The notes: generated by a model from the sequence alone, not told the origin. A stretch of 15,591 bases of DNA from an uncultured Lentisphaeria bacterium (GCA_949298665.1 CASFXO010000096.1:1-15591); one strand, 5' to 3'; numbered from the stretch's first letter, positions 1-7,198 are shown. Numbers and translations are program-made.

Positions 1-771
1 CTGCCCGCTGACGAAAAGATATCCGAGATCGGGATCACGCAGCTCCAGCTGCATATGCGGAGTCAGATCGTAGGCGTCGAGGCATTGCACAATCGCCTCT
101 CCCGATTTCTTCCACTGCTCGGTGAACATCATGCTGCGCATCTGATGAACCGGGCCGGGATGGGTGAAAACCACTACTTTGCGGCAGCCGCGCCGTTCGA
201 AGAACGCCGCCGCGGTTTCCGCCGCGTTGACCGGATCAAGGGTGACGGTGGAATTGAGCTGTCCGAACGAATTGTGCATTTCCAACCCCACGCAGGGGCG
301 GGTACGCGGCAATTTCCGCAAACACGTGTCGTAATCGCCCAGAAATAGAATCGCATCGGATTCCTGAGCCGCAGTCTGCAGATGGCGTTCCGTCAAATCT
401 TCGTGAAAGATGAACCGGGTCTGCAGCAGACAGTTCCTCCGGGATGCCGCGTCCTGAACGCCCCGCAGCGAGTGGGCACAGTAATGCCGCGCCGGATCGT
501 TGCTGACGATGAACAGCGCGATCCGGTATTCCTGCGGCTGGTGGGCACGCCGATTTTCCCGGTCGCAGACGAAGGTTCCCGCACCATGGCGGACTTCCAG
601 CAGCCCTTTTTCCGCCAGATGGCGGATGCCTCGGACCGCGGTGCCGGTGGAGATGTCGAATTGCGCGCACAATGACCGCAGCGTCGGAATTTGGGCGCCG
701 GGAGCGCTTTTGCCGCTGGCGATCATGGCCTCCAGATATTCCACCATGGGCTGATACAGGTTGCCGGACAT
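1..771 (-). CDS. GntR-family transcriptional regulator with LacI-like sensor domain (3' end outside window)
   Basis: 257 residues are visible and the gene runs off the left edge. The N-terminus (about residues 5-70) is a GntR winged helix: an opening helix (YQPMVEYLEAMI), then a helix-turn-helix region (IPTLRSLCAQFDISTGTAVRGIRHL) and the wing (GLLEVRHGAGTFV). From about residue 80 (YRIALFIVSNDPARHY) it continues as a periplasmic-binding-protein/LacI-like sensor, typical of regulators that bind sugars or related small molecules. The start at 771 is preferred to the in-frame ATG at 777 because a GGAG lies 9 bases before 771 and only 3 before 777. A near-perfect promoter lies upstream. It is divergent from an MFS transporter, so control of that gene or of itself is plausible; the ligand cannot be read from the sequence. 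The family call is firm, the target is inference. Confidence 0.9.
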   Translation of the reverse strand, partial: MSGNLYQPMVEYLEAMIASGKSAPGAQIPTLRSLCAQFDISTGTAVRGIRHLAEKGLLEVRHGAGTFVCDRENRRAHQPQEYRIALFIVSNDPARHYCAHSLRGVQDAASRRNCLLQTRFIFHEDLTERHLQTAAQESDAILFLGDYDTCLRKLPRTRPCVGLEMHNSFGQLNSTVTLDPVNAAETAAAFFERRGCRKVVVFTHPGPVHQMRSMMFTEQWKKSGEAIVQCLDAYDLTPHMQLELRDPDLGYLFVSGQ

Positions 772-814
772 GTCCATGTGCTCCAAAGTGTTCTATTTTT
801 TCGAACTCAAACTA

Positions 815-843
815 ATTATAATGAAAATCGCGTCAAATGTCAA
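815..843 (-). promoter_or_regulatory. Consensus sigma70 promoter of the GntR-type regulator
   Basis: On the minus strand a perfect -35 TTGACA (838-843) and a perfect -10 TATAAT (815-820) are separated by exactly 17 bases. Transcription would begin near 808, leaving a leader of about 37 bases before the start at 771. Full consensus suggests a strong promoter that would be held down by a repressor, which fits autoregulation. Confidence 0.85.
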
Positions 844-851
844 TATCTGTT

Positions 852-874
852 CCGAAAAAAAACGGTTTTTTCGG
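852..874. promoter_or_regulatory. Inverted repeat in the divergent region, possible operator
   Basis: Two perfect 9-base arms, CCGAAAAAA (852-860) and TTTTTTCGG (866-874), flank a 5-base centre. The repeat sits just upstream of the regulator's -35 and between the two divergent promoters. It could be an operator for the adjacent GntR-type protein. No gene ends here, so a terminator role is unlikely. Confidence 0.4.
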
Positions 875-906
875 GAACGGCAATCGGGGACGGCACGGCG
901 ATGCGG

Positions 907-935
907 TTGCACCGCGCCGCGGGCGGTGGTATATT
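907..935 (+). promoter_or_regulatory. Putative promoter of the MFS gene, with overlapping inverted repeats
   Basis: TTGCAC (907-912), a 17-base spacer and TATATT (930-935) form a plausible promoter with a good -10 and a weak -35. Two inverted repeats overlap it: CACCGC-N7-GCGGTG (910-928) fills the spacer, and ATATTA-ATCA-TAATAT (931-946) covers the -10 and the expected start point. Either could be a repressor site. The mRNA leader before the MFS start would be about 80 bases. Confidence 0.5.
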
Positions 936-989
936 AATCATAATATATTGCACGCTTCCGGTGTTTCCGTCCGGATGACGGGAGGACTT

Positions 990-1028
990 TTGAAAACGGT
1001 TTCACGCGACTGGTTTTTTCTGAAATGA
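990..1028 (+). other. Possible 12-codon leader ORF overlapping the MFS start
   Basis: A TTG at 990 follows GGGAGGA (980-986) and reads MKTVSRDWFFLK before a TGA that overlaps the MFS ATG by the ATGA motif. An ATG at 975 lies in the same frame but has no ribosome site. The arrangement fits translational coupling. However, the spacing from ribosome site to TTG is short (about 4 bases), and nothing else shows that the peptide is made. Confidence 0.25.
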
Positions 1029-2287
1029 TTTTAGCCGGACCCTTATCGCCGGAGCGGCAGGCCGCTTCCCGCAGCAACTACAACAAGTTCAATTTCATCA
1101 ACGGTTTCTCCTACATGTGCCTCGGAGAAACGGTGATCATTCTGTTCGCGGTCCGGATCAACTGCCCGGACGCGCTGGTGGCGGCGCTGGGGGCGATGAT
1201 GTATTTCGGATTTCTGCTGCTGCCGCTGGGGAAGATCGTTACCGCGCGCGTCGGGGCGGCGCAGAGTCAGGCGACGTTCTGGGTGCTGCGGAACATGGCG
1301 GCGCTGCTGGTGGCGTCCACGTCGCTGCTGGTGTATTTCGGTTTTCAGCGGACGGCGATGGGGATTCTGCTGCTGGGAGCGTTTTTGTTTTACGGGTTTC
1401 GCGCGGCGGGAGTGGTGATGAGCCAGCCGTTGCTGGGGGAGATTTCCACCGGGGAGAACCGGGCGAAGTTCATCGGATTTTCCACCGGGGCGTTTTATTT
1501 TTCGGCGCTGCTGTCGCTGGTGATGATCAGTTTTCTGGTACGGCTGTCGCAGAGCCTGTGGATGCTGACCGGCATCATCATTCTCGGTTCGGCGCTCGGG
1601 GTGACCTCTTCCCGTTTCATCCGGAGAATCGATGAGACGGAGAATATCCGGCGTTCGGCGCGGCGCCCGATTCTGAGCGAGTTGCGCGTGGTTTTCCGTA
1701 ATCCCCGGTTCCGTTGCCAGTTGCTGGCGTCGTTCGTCATCAATCTCGCCATTATCATGATTACGCCGATGTCCATGCTTACCTTGAAGCGGGGATGCGG
1801 CGTCAGCGACACCCGGGCGCTGATGTTTTCGCTGGTGCAGTTCGGCTCGGCGATCATCATGTCGCAATGTGCCGGAAAAATCGCCGCGCGCGTCGGGCCG
1901 CGCCGGGTGGTGATTGCCGCGTACTGCACGTTGCTGAGCGCCGCAGTGCTGTGGGTCTGTTGTCCCGCGGGGGTGTCGGCATGGTACTGGGCGCTGCCGT
2001 TCTTTCTGGCGGGAGGCGCGGGGGTCAGCATCGGGAATTCCATGACGCATTATTTTCTGCAGACGGTGCCGCAGGAGAACCGGGTGGCAGCCTCGCTGTT
2101 TCTGGCTGTGGTGACCGGTGCGGGCGCGGGCGTCGCCGGCATGCTGCTGGCGGGGGGACTGGTTCGGCTGGCGGGAAGCTGGGTGGGGGCGGAAGCGGAT
2201 GCCTTCAGCGGGTATCGGCTTTATTTCGTACTGGTGCTGGTGCTGATGGGACCGGCGCTTTACGCCGTGACCCGGTTGAAACGGTGA
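1025..2287 (+). CDS. Major facilitator superfamily (MFS) transporter
   Basis: 420 residues, the usual MFS size, with about 12 hydrophobic segments in two halves and a basic central loop (roughly residues 198-225). The first segment follows a polar N-terminus (about 33-50), and the protein ends on a cytoplasmic-type basic tail (TRLKR). A membrane carrier driven by an ion gradient is the family expectation; no substrate-specific motif is recognised. The ATG at 1025 has no ribosome site of its own. It overlaps the TGA of a short upstream frame (990-1028) as ATGA, so translation may be coupled. It is divergent from a GntR/LacI-like regulator, which suggests substrate-induced transport. The enzyme gene downstream starts from its own promoter and need not be functionally linked. 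Confidence 0.85.
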   Translation: MILAGPLSPERQAASRSNYNKFNFINGFSYMCLGETVIILFAVRINCPDALVAALGAMMYFGFLLLPLGKIVTARVGAAQSQATFWVLRNMAALLVASTSLLVYFGFQRTAMGILLLGAFLFYGFRAAGVVMSQPLLGEISTGENRAKFIGFSTGAFYFSALLSLVMISFLVRLSQSLWMLTGIIILGSALGVTSSRFIRRIDETENIRRSARRPILSELRVVFRNPRFRCQLLASFVINLAIIMITPMSMLTLKRGCGVSDTRALMFSLVQFGSAIIMSQCAGKIAARVGPRRVVIAAYCTLLSAAVLWVCCPAGVSAWYWALPFFLAGGAGVSIGNSMTHYFLQTVPQENRVAASLFLAVVTGAGAGVAGMLLAGGLVRLAGSWVGAEADAFSGYRLYFVLVLVLMGPALYAVTRLKR

Positions 2288-2339
2288 ACACGCCGTTCCG
2301 GCGGAAGCGGTGCGATCGGCAGCACGGCTCCGGACGAGC

Positions 2340-2368
2340 TTGACAAACGGGGGGGGGACTGCTATACT
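2340..2368 (+). promoter_or_regulatory. Promoter with a nine-G tract in its spacer, upstream of the TPP enzyme gene
   Basis: A perfect -35 TTGACA (2340-2345) and a good -10 TATACT (2363-2368) are separated by exactly 17 bases. Nine of these are consecutive G (2349-2357). Transcription would begin near 2375. Homopolymeric G tracts in promoter spacers are known phase-variation switches in other bacteria, because slippage changes the spacer length. Here only the arrangement is seen; variation is inference. Confidence 0.7.
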
Positions 2369-2426
2369 TTTCCCCATGGATTTTTCTGAAAACACGGCCT
2401 CCGGCCGGACGGGAGCGAGACGGGGT

Positions 2427-4232
2427 ATGGGTGAAAAAATGCGCGTGGGGGATTATGTGTTCCGCTTTCTGGCGGATTACGGCGTGCGACATGTCTACAT
2501 GGTATCCGGCGGCGGTGCCATGTTTCTCAATGACGGTCTCGGGAAAGAACGGCGGATCCGTTATCTGTGTCCTCACCATGAACAGGCGGCGGCCATTGCC
2601 GCGGAAGGGGAGTCCCGGGTGACCAATCGTCTTTCGGTGGTGTGCGTGACCACCGGGCCGGGGGGGACCAATACGCTGACCGGCGTGATCGGGCAATGGC
2701 TGGATTCGATCCCGACGCTTTATTTGTCGGGGCAGGTCAAATTTGAAACGACGGCGGCGAGCTGTCCCGAAATCGGTTTGCGACAGCTGGGGGATCAGGA
2801 AATCAACATCGTCGACATGGTGCGTCCGGTGACGAAGTACGCGGCCATGATCACCGATCCCGCCGCCATCCGATATGAATTGGAAAAGGCGATTCATACC
2901 GCTCTGTCCGGGCGGCGCGGCCCGGTCTGGCTGGATATCCCGCTGAATGTGCAGTCGGCCGAAATCGATCCGGCGACCCTGGATTCCTATACCCCGCCGC
3001 CCGGCGTGCCGCCGGTGCCGGAATCGACGCTGGAGGCGGTGGCCGCCGCGCTGGAAACTGCCGAGCGCCCGGTGATTCTGGCCGGACACGGGATCCGGCT
3101 GGCGGGGGTGGAAACGGCATTCCGGGAGCTGGTGCGGCGTCTGGAAGCGCCGGTGGTGGGGACCATCGGCGGCTTCGACCTGCTGCCGACGGCGAGTCCG
3201 TGGATGATCGGAAGGGCGGGTTCGTTCGGCACGCGGGCGGGGAACATCGCTGTTCAGAACGCCGACGTGCTGCTGTGCCTCGGCACCCGCAACAATGTGC
3301 GGCAGGTGGGGTACAGCTGGGAAAGTTTCGCCCGGCGTGCCCGGACGGTGATCGTCATCGACATCGACGCGGCCGAATTGAGGAAGCCGACGGTCCGCCC
3401 GGGACTTCCGGTACATGGGGATCTGGCCGAATTTCTGCCGCGTCTGGCGGCGCGGATGGAGCAGGCGACGCTGCCGGACCGGACGCGCTGGCTGCGCTGG
3501 AACCAGGAGCGCCGGAAACGCTATGATCCGGTTCTGCCGGAATATCGGGACGTGGAAAACGGCGTTCAGCCGTATGTGTTCATCCGTCAGTTGACGGATA
3601 TACTGGCGCCGGGGACGGTGATCAGCTGTGCCAATGCCACGCCGATGATTTCGCTGTTTCAGGCGGGGACGATCAAGGAAAATCAGCGGTTTTTCATCAA
3701 TTCCGGTTGCGCCTCGATGGGGTTCGGATTGCCGGCGGCGCTGGGAGCGGTGCTGGCGGCGGAGGAGGAACGTCGGCCGCTGATCTGTCTGGAAGGGGAC
3801 GGCAGTTTGATGATGAACGTGCAGGAATTGTGGACGGTGGCGTCGAACGACCTGCCGGTCAAGCTGTTTTTGTTCAACAACGGCGAATATGCTTCCATCC
3901 GGCAGACGCACGACTCCTTTTTCGCGGGGCGGCATACCGGCTGCGACGCGGCGTCGGGGGTGTCGTTTCCGCGCTGGGAGGCGGTGGCGAGGGCGATGGA
4001 CTGGCCGTATTACCGGATTGCCGATCCGGGAGAAGCGCCGGCGGTGATCCAGGAGGTGCTGGCGCAGGAAGGGCGGGCTTTCTGCGAAGTGTGCCTGACG
4101 CCGGGATATGTGTTTTCGCCGAAACTGTCTTCCCGACGGCTGCCGGACGGGCGGATCGTATCTCCTTCGCTGGAGGATATGAGCCCGTTTCTGAGCCGGG
4201 AGGAGATGGCGGAGAACGAGTACCGCGCATGA
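2427..4232 (+). CDS. Thiamin-diphosphate-dependent enzyme, acetolactate-synthase/decarboxylase-like
   Basis: 601 residues from the chosen start, with the three-domain layout of the ALS/pyruvate decarboxylase superfamily. The Pyr domain carries the catalytic Glu (E52, in HHEQAAAIAAEG) and the GPGGTNTLTG loop. A central domain follows (about 200-330). The PP domain has the GDGS...NN cofactor motif (GDG 457-459, N484-N485), which binds Mg-TPP. It probably acts on a 2-keto acid in the cytoplasm, but the substrate is unknown and it is not the standard IlvB. ATGs at 2376, 2427 and 2439 are in frame. The one at 2376 falls at the expected transcription start, so it could be used only by a leaderless mRNA; homologous proteins usually begin near MRVGDYVF. 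2427 has GGAG 11 bases upstream. The gene leads a cluster with ibrA/ibrB-like genes 52 bases downstream. Confidence 0.85.
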   Translation: MGEKMRVGDYVFRFLADYGVRHVYMVSGGGAMFLNDGLGKERRIRYLCPHHEQAAAIAAEGESRVTNRLSVVCVTTGPGGTNTLTGVIGQWLDSIPTLYLSGQVKFETTAASCPEIGLRQLGDQEINIVDMVRPVTKYAAMITDPAAIRYELEKAIHTALSGRRGPVWLDIPLNVQSAEIDPATLDSYTPPPGVPPVPESTLEAVAAALETAERPVILAGHGIRLAGVETAFRELVRRLEAPVVGTIGGFDLLPTASPWMIGRAGSFGTRAGNIAVQNADVLLCLGTRNNVRQVGYSWESFARRARTVIVIDIDAAELRKPTVRPGLPVHGDLAEFLPRLAARMEQATLPDRTRWLRWNQERRKRYDPVLPEYRDVENGVQPYVFIRQLTDILAPGTVISCANATPMISLFQAGTIKENQRFFINSGCASMGFGLPAALGAVLAAEEERRPLICLEGDGSLMMNVQELWTVASNDLPVKLFLFNNGEYASIRQTHDSFFAGRHTGCDAASGVSFPRWEAVARAMDWPYYRIADPGEAPAVIQEVLAQEGRAFCEVCLTPGYVFSPKLSSRRLPDGRIVSPSLEDMSPFLSREEMAENEYRA

Positions 4233-4239
4233 GAAATTT

Positions 4240-4266
4240 CCGTCGGACGGCGGACAGGACCGACGG
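4240..4266 (+). other. Intercistronic inverted repeat between the TPP enzyme gene and the IbrA-like gene
   Basis: Perfect 7-base arms CCGTCGG (4240-4246) and CCGACGG (4260-4266) enclose a 13-base loop in the 52-base gap. No T tract follows, so it is a poor intrinsic terminator. It could be a processing or stability element that sets the ratio of the upstream and downstream products. Confidence 0.35.
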
Positions 4267-4284
4267 CTTCGGCAACAGGAGAAC

Positions 4285-5520
4285 ATGGAGATGCGGGCGG
4301 AACCGGAGAAGGAGCGGCGGCGGAAAGTCCTGCTCGGATACGATGTACTGACGGCGGCGCGGGCCCGGATTGATTGGATTTTCGCCAATTTCTCCCGGCT
4401 GTATCTGGCGTTTTCCGGCGGGAAGGACAGCTCGGTATTGTTCCATCTCTGCGCCGCGGAGGCGCGTCGACGCAACCGGCGGTTCGGGCTGCTGTTCATC
4501 GACTGGGAGTGCCAGTACCAGTACACCATCCGGCATGTCGAGGAGATGGTGGCGAAATACGCCGATGTGATTGACCTTTTCTGGTGCTGCATTCCCTTGA
4601 AGACGGTCAATTCCGTCAGTGTGTTCGAGCCGGAATGGATCGCCTGGGAGCCGGGCAAGGAGTGGATCCGGGAGAAGCCGGAGCAGGCGATCGGAGACGG
4701 GAGTTTTTTCCCGTTTTACCGGGAGAACATGACGTTCGAGGAGTTCGTACCCGCCTTCGGACAGTGGTATGCCGGGAACGTGCCCACGGCCTGTTTCGTC
4801 GGCATCCGGGCGGAGGAGTCGCTCAACCGCTGGGTGAGCGTGGCGGGGAGCAATTTCAAGCGGACCTACCGTTACCGGCGCTGGACGACGCGCTGCAGCC
4901 GGGTGCTGTGCAACGCATATCCGCTGTACGACTGGCGGACCGAGGACATCTGGACCTACTGCGGTCGCTACGGCATGGAGTACAATCGCTTGTACGACCG
5001 GCTGTTTCAGGCGGGAGTGCCGCTGCGGATGATGCGTATCTGCGAACCGTTCGGCAACGAGCAGCGCCGGTCTCTGGATCTCTATCAGGTGATCGAGCCG
5101 GAGACCTGGGGGCGGCTGGTGGCCCGGGTCAACGGCGCGAATTTCGGTTCCCGGTATGCCCGGGAGCACGGAGTGGTACTGGGCAACCGCCGGATCGCCA
5201 AACCGGAACATCGCACCTGGGAGGAATTCGCGCGGATGCTGCTGGCCTCCATGCCGGAGGCGACGGCCACGCATTACCGGAACAAGATCGCGGTGTATCT
5301 GCACTGGTGGCTGACCACCGGCGGGCTGGAGAAGGTGCCGGACGAACAGCCGGGGGATCAGCAGACCCGGGATGTCCCGAGCTGGCGGCGGATCTGCCGC
5401 TGTCTGTTGAAGAACGACTACTGGTGCCGGACCCTGTGTTTCGCCCCGACCCGGACGGAGCATTACCGGAAATACTGTGAACTCATGGCGCGCAGGAGAG
5501 AGCAATGGAAGCTGATTTGA
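4285..5520 (+). CDS. ibrA: IbrA-like phosphoadenosine phosphosulfate reductase-family (PP-loop) protein
   Basis: 411 residues. The PP-loop nucleotide-binding motif SGGKDSS is at 44-50 (LAFSGGKDSSVLFHLC). Strands and motifs of the PAPS reductase/adenylyltransferase fold follow (LLFIDWECQYQ, then CFVGIRAEESLNRW). A long C-terminal region (about 185-411) carries scattered Cys and Trp residues and resembles the DUF3440 part of IbrA. In E. coli, IbrA with IbrB activates the eib immunoglobulin-binding genes; the chemistry is not established. ATP binding is very likely, true sulfate reduction doubtful. AGGAG lies 3 bases before the ATG at 4285 and 9 bases before the in-frame ATG at 4291, so either may be used. 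It overlaps the IbrB-like gene by 16 bases, which implies tight co-expression. Confidence 0.85.
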   Translation: MEMRAEPEKERRRKVLLGYDVLTAARARIDWIFANFSRLYLAFSGGKDSSVLFHLCAAEARRRNRRFGLLFIDWECQYQYTIRHVEEMVAKYADVIDLFWCCIPLKTVNSVSVFEPEWIAWEPGKEWIREKPEQAIGDGSFFPFYRENMTFEEFVPAFGQWYAGNVPTACFVGIRAEESLNRWVSVAGSNFKRTYRYRRWTTRCSRVLCNAYPLYDWRTEDIWTYCGRYGMEYNRLYDRLFQAGVPLRMMRICEPFGNEQRRSLDLYQVIEPETWGRLVARVNGANFGSRYAREHGVVLGNRRIAKPEHRTWEEFARMLLASMPEATATHYRNKIAVYLHWWLTTGGLEKVPDEQPGDQQTRDVPSWRRICRCLLKNDYWCRTLCFAPTRTEHYRKYCELMARRREQWKLI

Positions 5521-6038
5521 GCCGATACGAAGTCCCGCCGGAATGGGCGCAGCGGCATCCGGTCTCGCGGATTTACTGGCTGCCCGCGGAGTTGCTGGAG
5601 GCCAACGATTACAACCCGAATGTGGTCGCCCCGCCGGAGTTGAAGCTGCTGGAGCTGTCGATCGAGGAGGATGGCTATACGCAGCCGATCGTGGTCTGGA
5701 GGCGGCAGGACGGCAAATTCGAGGTGGTGGACGGCTTTCACCGTTTTCTGGTCGGGCGGCGGCGGGGATTTACCCATCTGCCCTGCGTGGTGGTGAACCG
5801 CGACCGTGCCCGGCGCGCCGACCGGATGGCTTCGACGATCCGCCACAATCGGGCGCGCGGCAAACACCGGGTGGACGAGATGAGCCGGATCGTATTGGAA
5901 TTGAAACGCCGGAACTGGAGCGATGCGAAGATCGCCGAACAGCTGGGGATGGAGCGCGACGAAGTGCTGCGGCTGTCGCAGATCGGCGGCATTGCGGACG
6001 CCTTCCGCGACCGGGAGTTTTCCGAGGCGTGGAAATAG
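5505..6038 (+). CDS. ibrB: IbrB-like ParB-fold protein
   Basis: 177 residues. The N-terminal ParB/sulfiredoxin-like domain shows DYNPN (35-39), DGYTQPIVV (56-64), VDGFHR (75-80; equivalent to the GxHR motif of ParB-like CTPases/nucleases) and STIRHNRARGKH (110-121). A helix-turn-helix-like segment follows (about 138-160, SDAKIAEQLGMERDEVLRLSQ). There is no partner parA and no sign of parS, and the length fits IbrB rather than chromosome-partition ParB (about 290). It starts inside the 3' end of the IbrA-like gene after GGAGAG. Together they form the conserved IbrAB pair, first described as regulators in E. coli. A nucleotide-dependent DNA-linked role is plausible but not proven. Confidence 0.85.
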   Translation: MEADLSRYEVPPEWAQRHPVSRIYWLPAELLEANDYNPNVVAPPELKLLELSIEEDGYTQPIVVWRRQDGKFEVVDGFHRFLVGRRRGFTHLPCVVVNRDRARRADRMASTIRHNRARGKHRVDEMSRIVLELKRRNWSDAKIAEQLGMERDEVLRLSQIGGIADAFRDREFSEAWK

Positions 6039-6125
6039 CCGGAATCCCCGGCGCCGAATGCGGCGCAGGTTGAAAAAAAGACCGGGAAGGAAATCGGTTT
6101 GGACCAGGAATCAGGAGGACTTGCG

Positions 6126-7100
6126 ATGAATTCAAGAGAAATCGTGCGGCGAACCATCCGGTTCGAAGATCCCGAACGGGTCGCGCGCAGCACGCCGCCG
6201 GAATACGGCTGCGACATTCTCGGCTGCAATGCCGATCCTTCGGTGGACCGTCGCCCGAGCGGATTCACCCGGGAGCGCGACGAGTGGGGCGCGGTCTGGG
6301 AAAACATCGGCGTTTCCCGCATGGGCGAGGTCAAGGATTTTCCGCTGAAGGAGTGGTCCGACTGGGATCGAATGGTCATTCCCGACCCGGATGCGCCGCA
6401 CCGCTGGACGGCGCTGGAGGCGCGGAAGGAGGAGTTGCGGCATTCCGATCAGTACGTCATCGGATACGGGGTTGCATTGTACGAACGGATTCATTTCATC
6501 CGCGGTCTGGAAAACACCTGGACCGACATTTACCTGGAGCCGGAGAACCTGCACCGGTTGATTGATCTGCTGATCGATATGAATTTGAAATCCATTGCGC
6601 ACTATGCCGGACTGGGGGTTGACGGCTACATGTTCTGCGACGACTGGGGGTTACAGGACCGGCTGATGATCGATCCGGAGAAATGGCGGGAATTCTGGAA
6701 ACCGGCCTACCGCCGGGTATATGAAGCCGCTCACGCAGCCGGCATGCAGACCTTTCTTCACAGCTGTGGTTACATCGTGGACATTCTGGATGATCTGATC
6801 GATTGCGGGCTCGACGTGATTCAAATGGATCAGCAGCAGAACATGGGGCTGGCGCTGCTGAGCGAACGCTTCCGCGGCCGAATCACCTTCTGGTGTCCGG
6901 TCGATATTCAGACCGTCATGCAGCACGGCACGGCGGAGATTCGCGCCTACGCCCGGGAGCTCTTCGCCCGGCTCGCCACACCGCACGGCGGTTTCATCGC
7001 CGGGTATTACGGCGATCCCGTGGGGGCGGGCCATCGTCCGGAGGCCGTGCGGGCCATGTGCGAGGAGTTTGTCGCGCTCCGCTATCCCGCCTGCGGCTGA
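6126..7100 (+). CDS. Uroporphyrinogen decarboxylase (URO-D) family protein, probably methyltransferase-like
   Basis: 324 residues. The C-terminal half carries HSCG (212-215) followed by YIVDILDDLIDCGLDVIQMDQQQNM. This is the signature of URO-D-like proteins related to corrinoid methyltransferases, where His and Cys can bind zinc. A second Cys (C257, WCPVDIQ) may complete the site. True HemE residues such as the N-terminal RQAGRY motif are absent, so haem synthesis is unlikely. Methyl transfer from an unknown donor is a family-level guess. The start at 6126 is set by AGGAGG (6113-6118), 7 bases upstream; an in-frame ATG at 6099 lies before that site. It stands 87 bases after the IbrB-like gene and about 100 bases before thiS, so operon membership is open. 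Confidence 0.75.
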   Translation: MNSREIVRRTIRFEDPERVARSTPPEYGCDILGCNADPSVDRRPSGFTRERDEWGAVWENIGVSRMGEVKDFPLKEWSDWDRMVIPDPDAPHRWTALEARKEELRHSDQYVIGYGVALYERIHFIRGLENTWTDIYLEPENLHRLIDLLIDMNLKSIAHYAGLGVDGYMFCDDWGLQDRLMIDPEKWREFWKPAYRRVYEAAHAAGMQTFLHSCGYIVDILDDLIDCGLDVIQMDQQQNMGLALLSERFRGRITFWCPVDIQTVMQHGTAEIRAYARELFARLATPHGGFIAGYYGDPVGAGHRPEAVRAMCEEFVALRYPACG

Positions 7101-7139
7101 CGGCGCGGCCCGACGGCGGGATTTCTTCGGGGAGAGGGA

Positions 7140-7168
7140 TTGCAAATCCGCGATTGCGGGGCTACATT
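7140..7168 (+). promoter_or_regulatory. Putative promoter of the thiSFGH operon
   Basis: TTGCAA (7140-7145), a 17-base spacer and TACATT (7163-7168) give a moderate promoter. Its start point would be near 7175, about 24 bases before thiS. Such a short leader leaves no room for a TPP riboswitch. Confidence 0.4.
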
Positions 7169-7198
7169 AATGGAATGAAGAATCCCGAGGAAAAGAAC

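Noticed and set aside
2288..2303. CGCCG-TTC-CGGCG stem after the MFS gene
   Set aside because: Five pairs with a 3-base loop and no T tract; expected by chance in GC-rich DNA.
2654..2666. A second G run (seven G) inside the TPP enzyme coding region as a phase-variation site
   Set aside because: It encodes the conserved GPGGTN loop, and the length is unremarkable for this composition.
2205..4658. Open frame of 817 codons on the minus strand opposite the TPP enzyme gene
   Set aside because: Arg/His/Pro-rich composition, no motifs, and the plus strand carries a clear catalytic enzyme; stop codons are rare by GC bias.
3874..5505. Minus-strand frame of 543 codons opposite the IbrA-like gene
   Set aside because: It overlaps the PP-loop protein entirely and shows no domain pattern or ribosome site.
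5505..6038. Chromosome-partition ParB or plasmid origin
   Set aside because: The protein is too short, there is no parA, no parS-like palindrome was noticed, and its pairing with a PP-loop protein fits IbrB instead.
6051..6066. GCGCCG-AATG-CGGCGC hairpin after the IbrB-like gene, possible terminator
   Set aside because: The stem is only 6 pairs and is followed by an A run rather than T; too weak to call as a plus-strand terminator.
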